This document shows, piece by piece, positions 1 through 8,436 of a DNA stretch of 64,000 nt (its first letter is position 1; every line of letters begins with the position of its first letter). The notes beneath the pieces are model-generated. The model did no database searches, was not told the DNA's origin, and saw nothing but the letters and a program-made list of their open reading frames with translations. Source of the stretch: Amphritea sp. (GTDB lineage: Bacteria > Pseudomonadota > Gammaproteobacteria > Pseudomonadales > Balneatricaceae); the NCBI RefSeq assembly GCF_016744155.1, contig NZ_JADGEW010000023.1, forward strand, positions 1-64,000. The letters run 5' to 3'. Both the position numbers and the translations under genes were made by a program.

Positions 1-40
1 CAGAACTGACGCATAATGCCGGATTATGTATAAAGAGTAT

Positions 41-75
41 GGGGCGTAAGAGACATTTTACGCCCCGTTTTTTAA
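41..75 (+). terminator. Rho-independent terminator of a gene left of the window
   Basis: The arms GGGGCGTAA (41-49) and TTACGCCCC (58-66) form a 9-bp GC-rich stem with an 8-base loop, followed by six T (68-73). It points rightward, so it probably ends a plus-strand gene outside the left edge. Confidence 0.85.
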
Positions 76-369
76 CATAATCGGCGGATATATTATGCGT
101 AGTCATATAATTATCGATAATGCATTTATTTAGGCGTTTAGACAAAAGCGATGACTTACTACTAGTTATTGGAATCATCCAATACAGATGCGCGCTACGT
201 GAAAAATCTGAAGGTTTTGGCGGTAATCATAGCCAGAGACCTCTCTGCGCACGCACAGCTAACAGAGTAAAATCATTACCTGCTCTGCTTAACCGTAAAT
301 TGCGATTTGGAGTATTTATAACAGAAGGATTCGCTGAGTAGCGAACCCAAACAATAGTTCAAAAAAGAC
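76..369. other. Intergenic stretch without recognisable gene
   Basis: About 290 bases between the left-edge terminator and the end of the first minus-strand gene. A 73-codon open frame runs through 120-341 on the plus strand, but it has no good ribosome binding site and I recognise no protein family. I saw no tRNA fold, repeat or strong promoter. Confidence 0.4.
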
Positions 370-648
370 TTAGGAAATGAGGATTGGCTGGTCCGGGCAT
401 TCGTAGCTACAAACTAAATATGGAGACACTGCGATCAATTCACGGGTTTGATAAGACTGAACGATAAGCTCCTGAGCACCACAGGCTTTATCGATTTTAG
501 TTAGTACCTGATAAGGTGCACCCTTGCAAAGCATGCGTTGATTGCCAACGTAGAAGTCAGCATCAAGATAGATCTGATCACCGACGTTAATTTCACGCCA
601 GATAAAATCGGCTTCAATAATTAATTCGGACTGATCCTGGTCATACAT
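370..648 (-). CDS. Conserved-looking hypothetical protein, 92 aa
   Basis: I do not recognise this protein. It is 92 residues, soluble, without signal peptide or membrane segment, acidic in its N-terminal third, with four cysteines (one pair near the C-terminus around C81 and C85). The ATG at 648 is preceded by a purine-rich GAGGCAGAG at suitable distance, which supports the start. It lies 60 bases downstream of the response regulator gene on the same strand and could be co-transcribed with it, but nothing in the sequence ties the functions together. A small stress or regulatory accessory protein is possible; this is only a guess. Confidence 0.5.
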   Translation of the reverse strand: MYDQDQSELIIEADFIWREINVGDQIYLDADFYVGNQRMLCKGAPYQVLTKIDKACGAQELIVQSYQTRELIAVSPYLVCSYECPDQPILIS

Positions 649-705
649 CGGCTCTGCCTCATATTGTATTCACTATCGTACAATTACAGTCTGAACTCAA
701 ATTGT

Positions 706-1371
706 TCAGGCTTGTACAATATTATGACGAATAGCGATATGTACAAGTTCAGAATTATTATTAATACTCAGTTTGCGCATGATATTGGCACGATGAGCAT
801 GAACTGTCTTAGGACTTAGGAACATCATTTCAGCGATCGAAGCGACCGACTGTCCCTCAGCGAGGCAGGAGAATATCTGGAATTCACGTTTAGTCAACTT
901 ACTAAAAGGAGAGCTGCTATCAGAAGCGCCTGGAGCAAGCATCTCGCGAATGCTTTCAGCGTAGTATGTGCGCCCTTCTGATATCTCATAAACAGCCTTG
1001 AGAAGCTCGTCGGGCGCGCAACGCTTAGTCAGATAACCCGAGGCACCCGCTTGAACCACATGGGCTGGAAACGGCTCGCTCTCCATAACCGTTAGCACAA
1101 GAACCTTAGCTTCCGGGTCCTTTGCTCTGATAATACGTATGGCCTCTAGCCCTCCATAAGCCTGTGCTGTATCGCTTTCTGAGCTATCGGTAGGCATTGA
1201 TAGATCCATAATGACAATATCAGGCTTAACTGAAAAATACTTATCTATGGCTTCCTGACCGCTACTTGCTTCGGCAACAATATCTATCCGACTGTCATTA
1301 TCTAGCAGGCGTTGAAAGCCCGCCCTGACAACAGGGTGATCATCAACCAGCAAAATCTTGATCATGCTCAT
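706..1371 (-). CDS. LuxR/NarL-type response regulator, GacA/UvrY-like
   Basis: Two-component response regulator that should switch on target promoters when phosphorylated by a sensor kinase. The receiver domain starts with IKILLVDDH (paired acidic residues for Mg2+), has the phospho-acceptor Asp in VIMDLSMP (about residue 56), the Thr in LVLTV and a Lys in YLTKR. A linker then leads to a LuxR-type helix-turn-helix (LTKRE...LSPKTVHAHRANIMRKL, about residues 155-215). The spacing and the phrase VVQAGASGYLTK resemble GacA/UvrY. Between MP and GGLEA there are about ten more residues than in GacA, rich in Ser, Asp and Thr, beside the phospho-acceptor. In E. coli uvrY sits directly upstream of uvrC; here uvrC is 4 kb away, so this may be a paralogue or a relocated copy. 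The longest frame begins at a TTG at 1377; ATG at 1371 or 1365 is more likely. Confidence 0.8.
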   Translation of the reverse strand: MSMIKILLVDDHPVVRAGFQRLLDNDSRIDIVAEASSGQEAIDKYFSVKPDIVIMDLSMPTDSSESDTAQAYGGLEAIRIIRAKDPEAKVLVLTVMESEPFPAHVVQAGASGYLTKRCAPDELLKAVYEISEGRTYYAESIREMLAPGASDSSSPFSKLTKREFQIFSCLAEGQSVASIAEMMFLSPKTVHAHRANIMRKLSINNNSELVHIAIRHNIVQA

Positions 1372-1471
1372 ATACAATTCAGATCCATTTGAAAACGTAG
1401 AGGTTTGGCGATTATACCGGGCGACGCGATGGATTACAGTGGATACTTTAGGTGTGTAAAGACTGCTTTAG

Positions 1472-1930
1472 CTATTCTTGATCATTATCAGTATTTAACA
1501 GGCTGTCGGCTCCCCGATATACGCCATGGGTTTCAATATCTAATGCAACCGCTGGGGACACGTCATCTGCCCGCACAACAACCGGCATAGCAACCAGCTC
1601 ATCACTGTAACCAATAAGCTGAATGCCTTCTTTTCTGCAGTGTGACATAACTTTCTCAAGCGCCCGGATTACCGCAGTCTGACGCGTACTAAGATGACTA
1701 TCACTGGGCCGGTCCTGAGAAGGCTTTTTACTGGTGACCTGGCGAGTAGCGTAACCCTGCTCATCAACCAACTGCAAAGTAATGCCAGCCAGCTTCTCCT
1801 TTACAAGAACGACCTTTGCCAATGAGAAAACAGCCTCGTCAGTGCAGCACACTGCACCTTCAGCATCGCATTCTTTAATCCCTGCAAGGATATCTTCGTA
1901 TGACGAACCGTTATCCAGATAAGTATCCAT
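1472..1930 (-). CDS. Hypothetical protein, 152 aa
   Basis: No family recognised. The 152-residue product is soluble and acidic, with two adjacent cysteines followed by TDEA near residue 28, a Ser/Lys-rich middle (KKPSQDRPSDSH) and a C-terminal half containing a short helical segment (TAVIRALEKVMSHC). No signal peptide. It follows the KfrA-like gene by about 20 bases on the same strand, suggesting a small operon in the order KfrA-like, this gene, then possibly the response regulator. ATG at 1930 with only a weak GAG upstream. Codon use looks like its neighbours. A stress-related or regulatory partner of the coiled-coil protein is conceivable but unsupported. Confidence 0.55.
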   Translation of the reverse strand: MDTYLDNGSSYEDILAGIKECDAEGAVCCTDEAVFSLAKVVLVKEKLAGITLQLVDEQGYATRQVTSKKPSQDRPSDSHLSTRQTAVIRALEKVMSHCRKEGIQLIGYSDELVAMPVVVRADDVSPAVALDIETHGVYRGADSLLNTDNDQE

Positions 1931-1950
1931 AGTCTCAAATATTCAATTAG

Positions 1951-2811
1951 TTAGGTCTTTAAGTTAAAGCTTTGCAATAGATTGTGAAGACGTTCAATCT
2001 CACGATCTTTTTCACCCAGACGGGCCTCAATTAATGGGTCTGCATATTCTGCGCTAGATCTCTGCTCAAGCTCTCGATAACGGAGATCCTGCTGCCCTAT
2101 AACTTGCTCAAGCTGGTGCTTCTCTTTCATTGCTTGTCGTTCAATATCAAAAAGCGTTTCTTTCAATTGCTTGTTTTCGTCCAGCAAATTTTGAGCATGC
2201 TTTTCAAGTCTCGAAGACTCCCCTTCAAGGTACTGATTTTTATGCTGATATTCCAGTAATTCTTGCTGCTGATTGACTCCACTCCCCTGTTCGAGTTGCT
2301 TCAGTGTTATTTCATACTCTTTTACCTTGCGGCGATAATCTCGATTTTCAGCATCCAGTCGCATCTCCCTCTCTTCCTGAGAAAGCTGCTTTTGCTGTAA
2401 TTCTGAGATGGATTCAAGGCAGCGCTGATTCTCAGCAAGGAGGCGGTCAGACATATTCTGTAGATGACGCAAGTCTTCACGCTCTGCCGCGTTTCGGTCA
2501 TCGAGCTTCTCTTTCAGCGCCAGATAACGCTGCTCAAGCTGCTGACGCTGATCATTTAACTGATGCTCAGCATACGCCAAAGCCTGCTGCCATAACGCAT
2601 TTGCACTATCAAAAACAGGCTCTGGAATTTCCGGGCGCTTACTTTTCTCGAGCAACCTCACCCCAAGACCTTGCCACCAATCGTTCAGCGCTTTATTGAT
2701 GGTTGTAAGACTGCCAGTACCCAGCTCATTTCGCACCATCTGCTGAGTCGGCCTTTTGCCTTGGGCCAACAGACCATCGGCAACCTCAAAAACCTTTTCA
2801 TACGTTGTCAT
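1951..2811 (-). CDS. KfrA-like DNA-binding coiled-coil protein
   Basis: DNA-binding protein of the KfrA N-terminal type. The first ~75 residues (MTTYEKVFEVADGLLAQGKR...TINKALNDWW) form the helix-turn-helix module known from plasmid KfrA proteins; the remaining ~200 residues are an almost unbroken Gln/Glu/Leu/Arg-rich coiled coil. KfrA proteins of IncP plasmids bind their own promoter and help organise partition complexes; chromosomal relatives of this shape are found in many gammaproteobacteria and their role is poorly known. The open frame extends 26 codons further upstream through an implausible AT-rich hydrophobic stretch; the ATG at 2811 matches where the family begins. It is divergent from gap, so the 2812-2999 spacer must hold both promoters. 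No replication, partition or transfer genes are near, so this is not obviously plasmid-derived. Confidence 0.8.
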   Translation of the reverse strand: MTTYEKVFEVADGLLAQGKRPTQQMVRNELGTGSLTTINKALNDWWQGLGVRLLEKSKRPEIPEPVFDSANALWQQALAYAEHQLNDQRQQLEQRYLALKEKLDDRNAAEREDLRHLQNMSDRLLAENQRCLESISELQQKQLSQEEREMRLDAENRDYRRKVKEYEITLKQLEQGSGVNQQQELLEYQHKNQYLEGESSRLEKHAQNLLDENKQLKETLFDIERQAMKEKHQLEQVIGQQDLRYRELEQRSSAEYADPLIEARLGEKDREIERLHNLLQSFNLKT

Positions 2812-2999
2812 AATTTTGATGCTACTTTTCAACTTTGATATTAAAAATACATAATACATATTTAATACCAATAATATAATAGGATTCAACTCCCCGCCTC
2901 AAAGAGCAAACATTGCTTAGGAGATGAAGAACTTACTTTGTTTTAATTCATAATCGTTTTATGCTGAAAGACAGACATTAGCCACACAAGGAGATGCCC

Positions 3000-4004
3000 A
3001 TGTCTATCAGAGTCGCTATTAACGGTTATGGTCGCATAGGACGCAATATACTCCGCGCCCTTTACGAGTCAGGCAAAAACCAACGCATCCAAATAGTCGC
3101 CATCAATGATCTGGGCGACAGTAGTGTTAACGCTCACCTTACTGAGTTCGACAGTGTGCACGGACATTTCAGCTTCCCCGTTAGTGCCAATCTGGATGTC
3201 ATGGAGGTTGCAGGCGATAAAATCAAAATACTGAGCGAAGCCAATCCCCACGCTCTTCCCTGGGCTGAGCTTGATATCGATATCGTTTATGAGTGCACCG
3301 GCCACTTCAACAGCCGTGAAGCTGCGGCTGTGCATCTTGAGCAAGGCGCAAAGCGAGTCCTGATATCTGCGCCAGCTAAGAATGCCGACGCAACGATCGT
3401 ATACGGAGTTAATCACTCAGAACTGAATCCTGAGCATCGGATTATATCCAATGCGTCCTGCACCACCAACTGCCTGGCACCGGTAGCTAAGATACTGAAT
3501 GACAGCATAGGCATCAACGAAGGGATCATGACCACGATCCACGCCTACACTAACGACCAACACCTCACCGATGCGTATAGCAACGATATCTATCGGGCAA
3601 GGGCAGCCGCCCTCTCTATGATCCCTACCCGTACGGGCGCCGCCGAAGCTGTAGGCATTGTCATGCCGGAGCTCAAGGGAAAACTAACGGGTATGGCCGT
3701 ACGCGTACCTACTGCGAATGTATCACTGGTAGATTTGTGCTTTACACCGGGAAGAAAAACGTCGGTTGAAGAGATAAATCAGCTAATGCTTGATGCCTCA
3801 ACTGGCAGCCTTAAGGGCGTACTGGAATACAATGAGCGGCCACTGGTATCTGTTGATTTTAATCATCACCCAGCTTCGTCGATCTTTGACAGTACTCAGA
3901 CCCAGGTTATGGGCGGGTTAGTAAAGGTATTTGCTTGGTACGATAATGAGTGGGGGTTTTCCAACCGAATGCTGGATACCACACTTGAGCTATTCAAAGA
4001 GTAG
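3000..4004 (+). CDS. gap: Type I glyceraldehyde-3-phosphate dehydrogenase
   Basis: Converts glyceraldehyde-3-phosphate, phosphate and NAD(P)+ to 1,3-bisphosphoglycerate in glycolysis/gluconeogenesis. The N-terminal Rossmann motif is NGYGRIGR; the catalytic Cys lies in SNASCTTNC (Cys154 from the start used here), the catalytic His in TTIHAYTND (His181), and the C-terminus has the family ending [19 protein letters not shown] and the [12 protein letters not shown] loop favour GAPDH over erythrose-4-phosphate dehydrogenase, although the early segment [13 protein letters not shown] has some Epd flavour. AAGGAG at 2988-2993 abuts the ATG at 2994 but sits 6 bases before the ATG at 3000, which fixes the start. 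334 residues is the usual length. The gene is convergent with the tRNA array downstream. Cofactor preference is not clear from the sequence. Confidence 0.93.
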   Translation: MSIRVAINGYGRIGRNILRALYESGKNQRIQIVAINDLGDSSVNAHLTEFDSVHGHFSFPVSANLDVMEVAGDKIKILSEANPHALPWAELDIDIVYECTGHFNSREAAAVHLEQGAKRVLISAPAKNADATIVYGVNHSELNPEHRIISNASCTTNCLAPVAKILNDSIGINEGIMTTIHAYTNDQHLTDAYSNDIYRARAAALSMIPTRTGAAEAVGIVMPELKGKLTGMAVRVPTANVSLVDLCFTPGRKTSVEEINQLMLDASTGSLKGVLEYNERPLVSVDFNHHPASSIFDSTQTQVMGGLVKVFAWYDNEWGFSNRMLDTTLELFKE

Positions 4005-4045
4005 AAATTTAATCACTTGAGGGGAAATGATAGAAGTAAAGCGAT

Positions 4046-4121
4046 TGGAGCGGAATATCGGGCTCGAACCGACGACCTGAACCTTGGCAAGGTTCCGCTC
4101 TACCAACTGAGCTAATTCCGC
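4046..4121 (-). tRNA. tRNA-Gly (GCC), copy 2
   Basis: 76 bases including an encoded CCA end. The acceptor arm GCGGAAT pairs with ATTCCGC, the anticodon loop is CTTGCCAA with anticodon GCC, and the T loop GGTTCGAGCC is standard. The mature sequence looks identical to the tRNA-Gly at 4386-4461, and both are followed by a similar CTTTAC stretch, pointing to a tandem duplication. Confidence 0.97.
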
Positions 4122-4162
4122 TTCGCTTGTCTTACTGAGTATAGATGAAGATTGTCTATAAA

Positions 4163-4249
4163 TGGTGCCCGGAGCCGGACTTGAACCGGCACGACCTTTC
4201 AGTCGGGAGATTTTAAGTCTCCTATGTCTACCGATTCCATCATCCGGGC
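4163..4249 (-). tRNA. tRNA-Leu (TAA)
   Basis: 87 bases with encoded CCA. Acceptor arm GCCCGGA/TCCGGGC, anticodon loop ACTTAAAA with anticodon TAA, a long class II variable arm (about CTCCCGACTGAAAGGTCG), and T loop GGTTCAAGTCC. Corresponds in position to leuZ of the E. coli glyW-cysT-leuZ operon. Confidence 0.97.
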
Positions 4250-4259
4250 TAAACAAATA

Positions 4260-4333
4260 TGGAGGCGCGGGTCGGAATCGAACCGGCGTTCACGGAGTTG
4301 CAGTCCGCTGCATGACCACTCTGCCACCGCGCC
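4260..4333 (-). tRNA. tRNA-Cys (GCA)
   Basis: 74 bases with encoded CCA. Acceptor arm GGCGCGG/CCGCGCC, anticodon loop ACTGCAAC with anticodon GCA, and T loop GGTTCGATTCC. It sits between tRNA-Gly and tRNA-Leu as in E. coli. Confidence 0.97.
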
Positions 4334-4385
4334 TAAAGAACTACTTACTTTCCAAGCTTTACTCTAGTAGTGCAAGTAAAGTAAT

Positions 4386-4461
4386 TGGAGCGGAATATCG
4401 GGCTCGAACCGACGACCTGAACCTTGGCAAGGTTCCGCTCTACCAACTGAGCTAATTCCGC
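4386..4461 (-). tRNA. tRNA-Gly (GCC), copy 1
   Basis: 76 bases including CCA, anticodon GCC. First tRNA after pgsA on the minus strand, 112 bases downstream of that gene, the position of glyW in E. coli. Identical by eye to the copy at 4046-4121. I see no clear terminator after pgsA, so the array may be read from pgsA as well as from its own promoter. Confidence 0.97.
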
Positions 4462-4573
4462 CTACTTCGTAAGAAGTGGTGCGTATTATAGACAGCTCAC
4501 CTTTTATGTCAACAACTTTTCAACTGGAAAAAAACGCAATCAGATTAATAAGTTAGATCTGTATAACGATTAA

Positions 4574-5122
4574 TCAAATATCGTCAGTCAGGTCCGGCCA
4601 AGCCGCTTTTAAATACACATACATAGACCATAGCGTCAGTACTGATGCAAGATACAGTGCACCAATGCCGATCCAGGACCACAACGAGTATGGCACCGCT
4701 CCCAGCATAATAAAGATCGCCACCATCTGCAGCGCAGTCTTGAGCTTGCCGACATACGACACGGCGATATTAGACCGCTTTCCTAGTCCTGCCATCCACT
4801 CACGCAGAGCTGAGATAACAATCTCCCGGCCGATAATAACAATGGCTGGAATGGTGATCCACCATATCGAATACATATCAACCAGAAGTACCAGCGCTGT
4901 CGCAACCATCAACTTATCAGCCACCGGGTCAAGAAATGCACCAAAGGGCGAAGTTTGATTAAGCTTACGGGCCAGATAACCATCAAGCCAATCCGTCGCT
5001 GCAGCAAACGCAAAAACAACGGCCGCAGCCATTGGCCCCCATGCGTATGGAAGGTAATAAATCATAACGAATACAGGAATCAAAATGATACGCAGTAAAG
5101 TCAGGATGTTAGGTATTTTCAT
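4574..5122 (-). CDS. pgsA: Phosphatidylglycerophosphate synthase
   Basis: Inner-membrane enzyme that transfers the phosphatidyl group of CDP-diacylglycerol to glycerol-3-phosphate, the committed step to phosphatidylglycerol and cardiolipin. The CDP-alcohol phosphotransferase signature is complete: D44, D47, G48, A51, R52, G61, D65 and D69 in the usual D-x2-DG-x2-AR-x8-G-x3-D-x3-D spacing. Several hydrophobic spans (about residues 7-25, 30-45, 72-95, 125-145, 150-172) fit the family's multi-pass fold. Length 182 matches E. coli PgsA. It lies 54 bases after uvrC on the same strand and upstream of the tRNA array, the conserved uvrC-pgsA-glyW order. Confidence 0.96.
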   Translation of the reverse strand: MKIPNILTLLRIILIPVFVMIYYLPYAWGPMAAAVVFAFAAATDWLDGYLARKLNQTSPFGAFLDPVADKLMVATALVLLVDMYSIWWITIPAIVIIGREIVISALREWMAGLGKRSNIAVSYVGKLKTALQMVAIFIMLGAVPYSLWSWIGIGALYLASVLTLWSMYVYLKAAWPDLTDDI

Positions 5123-5176
5123 CGACGTACTATTTTCCTGTTACAACGGGGCAAACTAGCGGCTTTATTGCTGCTG

Positions 5177-7063
5177 TTATGGGTCCGGATGCAGAGTTGC
5201 ATATATATCTTCTGCAATTTTGCGGCTTATAGTAGAGACTTTTCCGATTTCTTCAATACTTGCCGTCTCAATAGACTGAACACTGCCAAAATGCTTTAAC
5301 AGTTCTCTGCGGCGTTTTGGCCCCACTCCGGGGATTCCTTCAAGCGAAGACCTACGCCGCGCTTTGCCACGTCGGGCTCGATGACCAGTAATGGCAAATC
5401 GGTGCGCTTCATCGCGAATGTACTGTATCAGATGCAGTGCCGGAGAGTCAGAACGCAACACCACTTCAGCACCACTATCACCCAGTATTAGCGTCTCAAG
5501 GCCCGCTTTACGATCACTACCTTTCGCAACGCCTAAGATCAAAACCTCATTGATTTGCAGTTCAGCGAGCACATTCACCGCCTGGGTCACCTGCCCTTTA
5601 CCACCATCAATCAGCAAAATATCAGGAAGTTTACCCTCACCTTTTTTCAACCGGGTATAACGCCGGGTAAGCGCCTGGTGCATAGCCGCATAGTCATCAC
5701 CACCGGTTATATCTTCAATATTAAAATGACGATAGTCTGACTTTAGCGGCCCGTTACGATCGAATACCACACAGGAGGCCACAGTCGCCTCACCTGAGCT
5801 ATGGCTAATATCAAAGCATTCCATCCGCTTTGGAACCGCTTCTAGCTGTAGCGCTTCCTGAAGCGCCAGGTAACGGTTGTAAGTATTCTGCTTGCTGGCA
5901 AGATGACTTTGCAGGTTTTGTTCGGCATTGGTTTGCGCCAACTTTTGCCAGCCGGCTTTATCTGAACGCACCCGATGCACCAATGAAACCTTGCGACCAC
6001 TTTTCTCTGTCAGCGCTTCTTCAAGAATTTCACGGTCTGCGGTTTCTTCAATGGTAATCATAACCGGGGGGATTTCCCGACCACTACCTAGATACCACTG
6101 AGCAATAAAGGCCGACAGCAACTCAGGCGGCGTTTCTTCAATACTAAATCGAGGGTGATATACCTTACTGCCGATCACGCGTCCGCCTCGAACAAACAGC
6201 ATATGCATACAGACAGCCCCTGATTGCTGGGCACAACCTATTACATCAGCATCACCACTCGCGCCGCTAACATGCTGCTGTTCCTGCACCTGCTGCAGAC
6301 TAGAAATCTGATCCCGATAGATCGCGGCATCTTCAAAGTTAAGCGACATTGAAGCGTCATCCATTTGCGAAGCCAGTTCGGTCATAATGGTGCTATTTTT
6401 CCCTTCGAGAAACATCATCGCATGACGAATATCTGTCTGATAGGACTCAGGACTGGGAATAGCGACACAGGGAGCGCTGCAACGTTTAATTTGATATTGA
6501 AGACAGGGACGCGATCTGTTTTTAAAAAAACTTTCTTCGCACTGACGAATGCGAAACACTTTCTGCATAATAGCCAGGCTATCCCGAACCGCACCACTGC
6601 TGGGGAATGGCCCGAAATACCGGCCTTTTTGCCGTTTAGCCCCCCGGTGAAAACGCACTGCAGGGTACTCTTGCCCGGTAGATACAAAAATATAAGGGTA
6701 AGATTTATCATCCCGCAACAGAATATTGTAGGGTGGACGATTGGTTTTAATCAGATTTTGTTCCAACAGCAGCGCTTCTGTTTCACTGTTGGTAACCGTA
6801 ACTTGTATATCCGCTATTCGGCTTACTAGCGCTACAGTCTTGGTATTCAATCCGGTGCTGCGAAAATAGCTACTAACCCGGTTTCTCAGGTTCTTAGCTT
6901 TACCCACGTAAAGAATCTCTCCTTTATCGTTAAACATCTGATAGATGCCGGGTCTGCGGGTTAGCCGGGATAGAAATGCCTTACTATCGAAGCCGGTTAA
7001 GGCGTCTTGCGTATCCTGCTGATGCAATTCAGTCAGAGAGCTGTTGTCTGAGGTATCATTCAT
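5177..7063 (-). CDS. uvrC: Excinuclease ABC subunit C
   Basis: Makes both incisions around bulky DNA lesions with the UvrB-DNA complex in nucleotide excision repair. The GIY-YIG nuclease for the 3' cut is at about residues 36-115 (GIY at 39-41, YVG at 52-54, conserved Glu in TEALLLEQNLIK). A cysteine-containing segment (QCEESFFKNRSRPCLQYQIKRC), a UvrB-binding UVR helix pair (~230-265), the RNase H-like nuclease for the 5' cut with its Asp in ECFDISH, and a C-terminal helix-hairpin-helix pair (IPGVGPKRRRELL) follow. 628 residues is a normal length, with a slightly long N-terminus. The uvrC-pgsA order is conserved; in E. coli uvrY precedes uvrC, but here a small unknown gene takes that place. 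Confidence 0.97.
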   Translation of the reverse strand: MNDTSDNSSLTELHQQDTQDALTGFDSKAFLSRLTRRPGIYQMFNDKGEILYVGKAKNLRNRVSSYFRSTGLNTKTVALVSRIADIQVTVTNSETEALLLEQNLIKTNRPPYNILLRDDKSYPYIFVSTGQEYPAVRFHRGAKRQKGRYFGPFPSSGAVRDSLAIMQKVFRIRQCEESFFKNRSRPCLQYQIKRCSAPCVAIPSPESYQTDIRHAMMFLEGKNSTIMTELASQMDDASMSLNFEDAAIYRDQISSLQQVQEQQHVSGASGDADVIGCAQQSGAVCMHMLFVRGGRVIGSKVYHPRFSIEETPPELLSAFIAQWYLGSGREIPPVMITIEETADREILEEALTEKSGRKVSLVHRVRSDKAGWQKLAQTNAEQNLQSHLASKQNTYNRYLALQEALQLEAVPKRMECFDISHSSGEATVASCVVFDRNGPLKSDYRHFNIEDITGGDDYAAMHQALTRRYTRLKKGEGKLPDILLIDGGKGQVTQAVNVLAELQINEVLILGVAKGSDRKAGLETLILGDSGAEVVLRSDSPALHLIQYIRDEAHRFAITGHRARRGKARRRSSLEGIPGVGPKRRRELLKHFGSVQSIETASIEEIGKVSTISRKIAEDIYATLHPDP

Positions 7064-7088
7064 CGGCCTATTCTAACTGCGCTCTATT

Positions 7089-7403
7089 CTAGACCTCAAG
7101 GATATTCAATAACTTATTAGCATCCATGTGAATATGAGTCGCGTCTTTATGAATAACCTCCAGTTGCTTCCGAGTTGTATCAGAGATACCTGCCCCCCGG
7201 GATAAACTAACCTCAAGAAAGACACTGATTTCAGCATAGTAGTAAAGCCTGGCATTAAAGCTCTGAGCGCGCTTCAGTTTAGTCAGCGCTATCTGAGCTC
7301 CATTAAGCAAAATAGTATTAATATCCGACTCGCCCATCATAGGATGGCGATCCTGTTCGTTTAGTGGAACTTTGAATTCTGTAGGACGGTTTTTTAGAGC
7401 CAT
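7089..7403 (-). CDS. Hypothetical protein upstream of uvrC, 104 aa
   Basis: Not recognised. A 104-residue soluble, mildly basic protein, predicted largely helical (TILLNGAQIALTKLKRAQSF, then KDATHIHMDANKLLNIL). No cysteines, signal peptide or membrane span. ATG at 7403 follows AGGATGTCTC, an acceptable ribosome binding site. It ends 25 bases before the uvrC start on the same strand, so it is probably co-transcribed with uvrC and pgsA, and occupies the place where uvrY/gacA stands in enterics and pseudomonads. Whether it has a repair or regulatory role cannot be read from the sequence. Confidence 0.65.
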   Translation of the reverse strand: MALKNRPTEFKVPLNEQDRHPMMGESDINTILLNGAQIALTKLKRAQSFNARLYYYAEISVFLEVSLSRGAGISDTTRKQLEVIHKDATHIHMDANKLLNILEV

Positions 7404-7479
7404 GAGACATCCTGGTAAAAGTAGAGTAAAGTGAAAATCATTGTATTACTGTATGAGCTTTTCGCGTTAATGTGAACCT

Positions 7480-8436
7480 ATGCTTTATGCGCAGAATGAT
7501 ATGACCAGACCGTCTGAGCTTTGCTCTGATTATCCTCAGGATTCAGGCACTATCTACCAACAAGAGATCGTCCGCGATCTGTTTTGGCTCATACGTAGCC
7601 CCTCACTCATGGAGCTGCCCGATCAACTATCCGTTGACTGGCTGTTCGACACCCCTGAAATTGAACAGCAGTTGGCGCTACTCGATAATAACCCAGAACA
7701 GTTACTCAGCAAGTTACGCCAACAAGCACGCTTTAGGCTAGGGTATTACTTCGAAGATTTAGTAAGACTTTATCTTAAGTTATTTATGCATCCCACTGAT
7801 ATTAAATGCAATATTCAAGTATCTAGAGATAAAACTACCGTTGGTGAATATGACTTTCTGATGGCGATGCAGGATGGCATTAAAATCCACCTGGAAGCCG
7901 CTGTTAAGTATTATCTTTGCACATCAGACGACCCTGATACCTGCCAGCTTAAAGACTTTATTGGCCCTAATCGCTCTGACAGGCTGGACCGTAAATGGCA
8001 ACGCCTAACGACACATCAGATCAATCTGTCTAACACTGATGCGGGGAAAAACCAGGCGATAGCATTAGATCTGCTACCGGACCGCCACTCTATATTGTTG
8101 CGAGGCTTTCTGTTTTACCCACATAAACAGTGGCAACATTACCGGGCACCCGCACCGATCAGCCAGAACCATCTGCGAGGATGGTGGATTCGTACAAGCG
8201 AGCTTGAAAAGCTTAACCAGGACAGCCGCTATGTCGTTCTGATGAAACCACGCTGGCTGGCGATGGCTCAATGCAGCTTTCAGGAAACTATCTCCTTTTC
8301 AGAGCTGATTAAGACGACTGATAGCATTACTACTCCCCTTTTAATTGCCCGGCTTGAATACGATGCAGGCAAGAAATTATGGCTGGAGGTTGATCGTGGC
8401 TTTACCGTTCCAGATAACTGGAACTTACAGACATAA
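7480..8436 (+). CDS. DUF1853 family protein
   Basis: A 318-residue soluble protein matching the DUF1853 family, whose function is unknown. Recognisable features are the N-terminal VRDLFWLIRSPSLM, the helix FRLGYYFEDLVRLYLKLF, the segment VGEYDFLM followed by HLEAAVKYYL, and IGPNRSDRLDRKW. The order of these acidic and Lys residues (GEYDF, then HLEAAVKYY) resembles a PD-(D/E)xK nuclease core (D...E-x-K), so a restriction-like fold is plausible; this is inference. ATG at 7480 with a weak ribosome binding site; a second ATG seven codons later is possible. A strong bidirectional terminator follows immediately. Divergent from the uvrC unit. Confidence 0.75.
   Translation: MLYAQNDMTRPSELCSDYPQDSGTIYQQEIVRDLFWLIRSPSLMELPDQLSVDWLFDTPEIEQQLALLDNNPEQLLSKLRQQARFRLGYYFEDLVRLYLKLFMHPTDIKCNIQVSRDKTTVGEYDFLMAMQDGIKIHLEAAVKYYLCTSDDPDTCQLKDFIGPNRSDRLDRKWQRLTTHQINLSNTDAGKNQAIALDLLPDRHSILLRGFLFYPHKQWQHYRAPAPISQNHLRGWWIRTSELEKLNQDSRYVVLMKPRWLAMAQCSFQETISFSELIKTTDSITTPLLIARLEYDAGKKLWLEVDRGFTVPDNWNLQT

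Noticed and set aside
120-341. 73-codon open frame on the plus strand at the left edge
   Set aside because: No ribosome binding site, no recognisable family, and composition like non-coding spacer; not listed as a gene.
1951-2811. Integrated plasmid remnant around the KfrA-like gene
   Set aside because: No replication, partition, transfer or toxin-antitoxin genes and no flanking repeats; neighbours look chromosomal.
3069-3416. 115-codon minus-strand frame inside gap
   Set aside because: Shadow of the GAPDH coding sequence; the plus-strand protein is unmistakable.
4162-4455. Open frames crossing the tRNA array on either strand
   Set aside because: They lie entirely over well-formed tRNA genes; chance frames through structured RNA genes.
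6365-6829. 154-codon plus-strand frame inside uvrC
   Set aside because: Antisense shadow of a highly conserved gene with no ribosome binding site and no plausible protein features.
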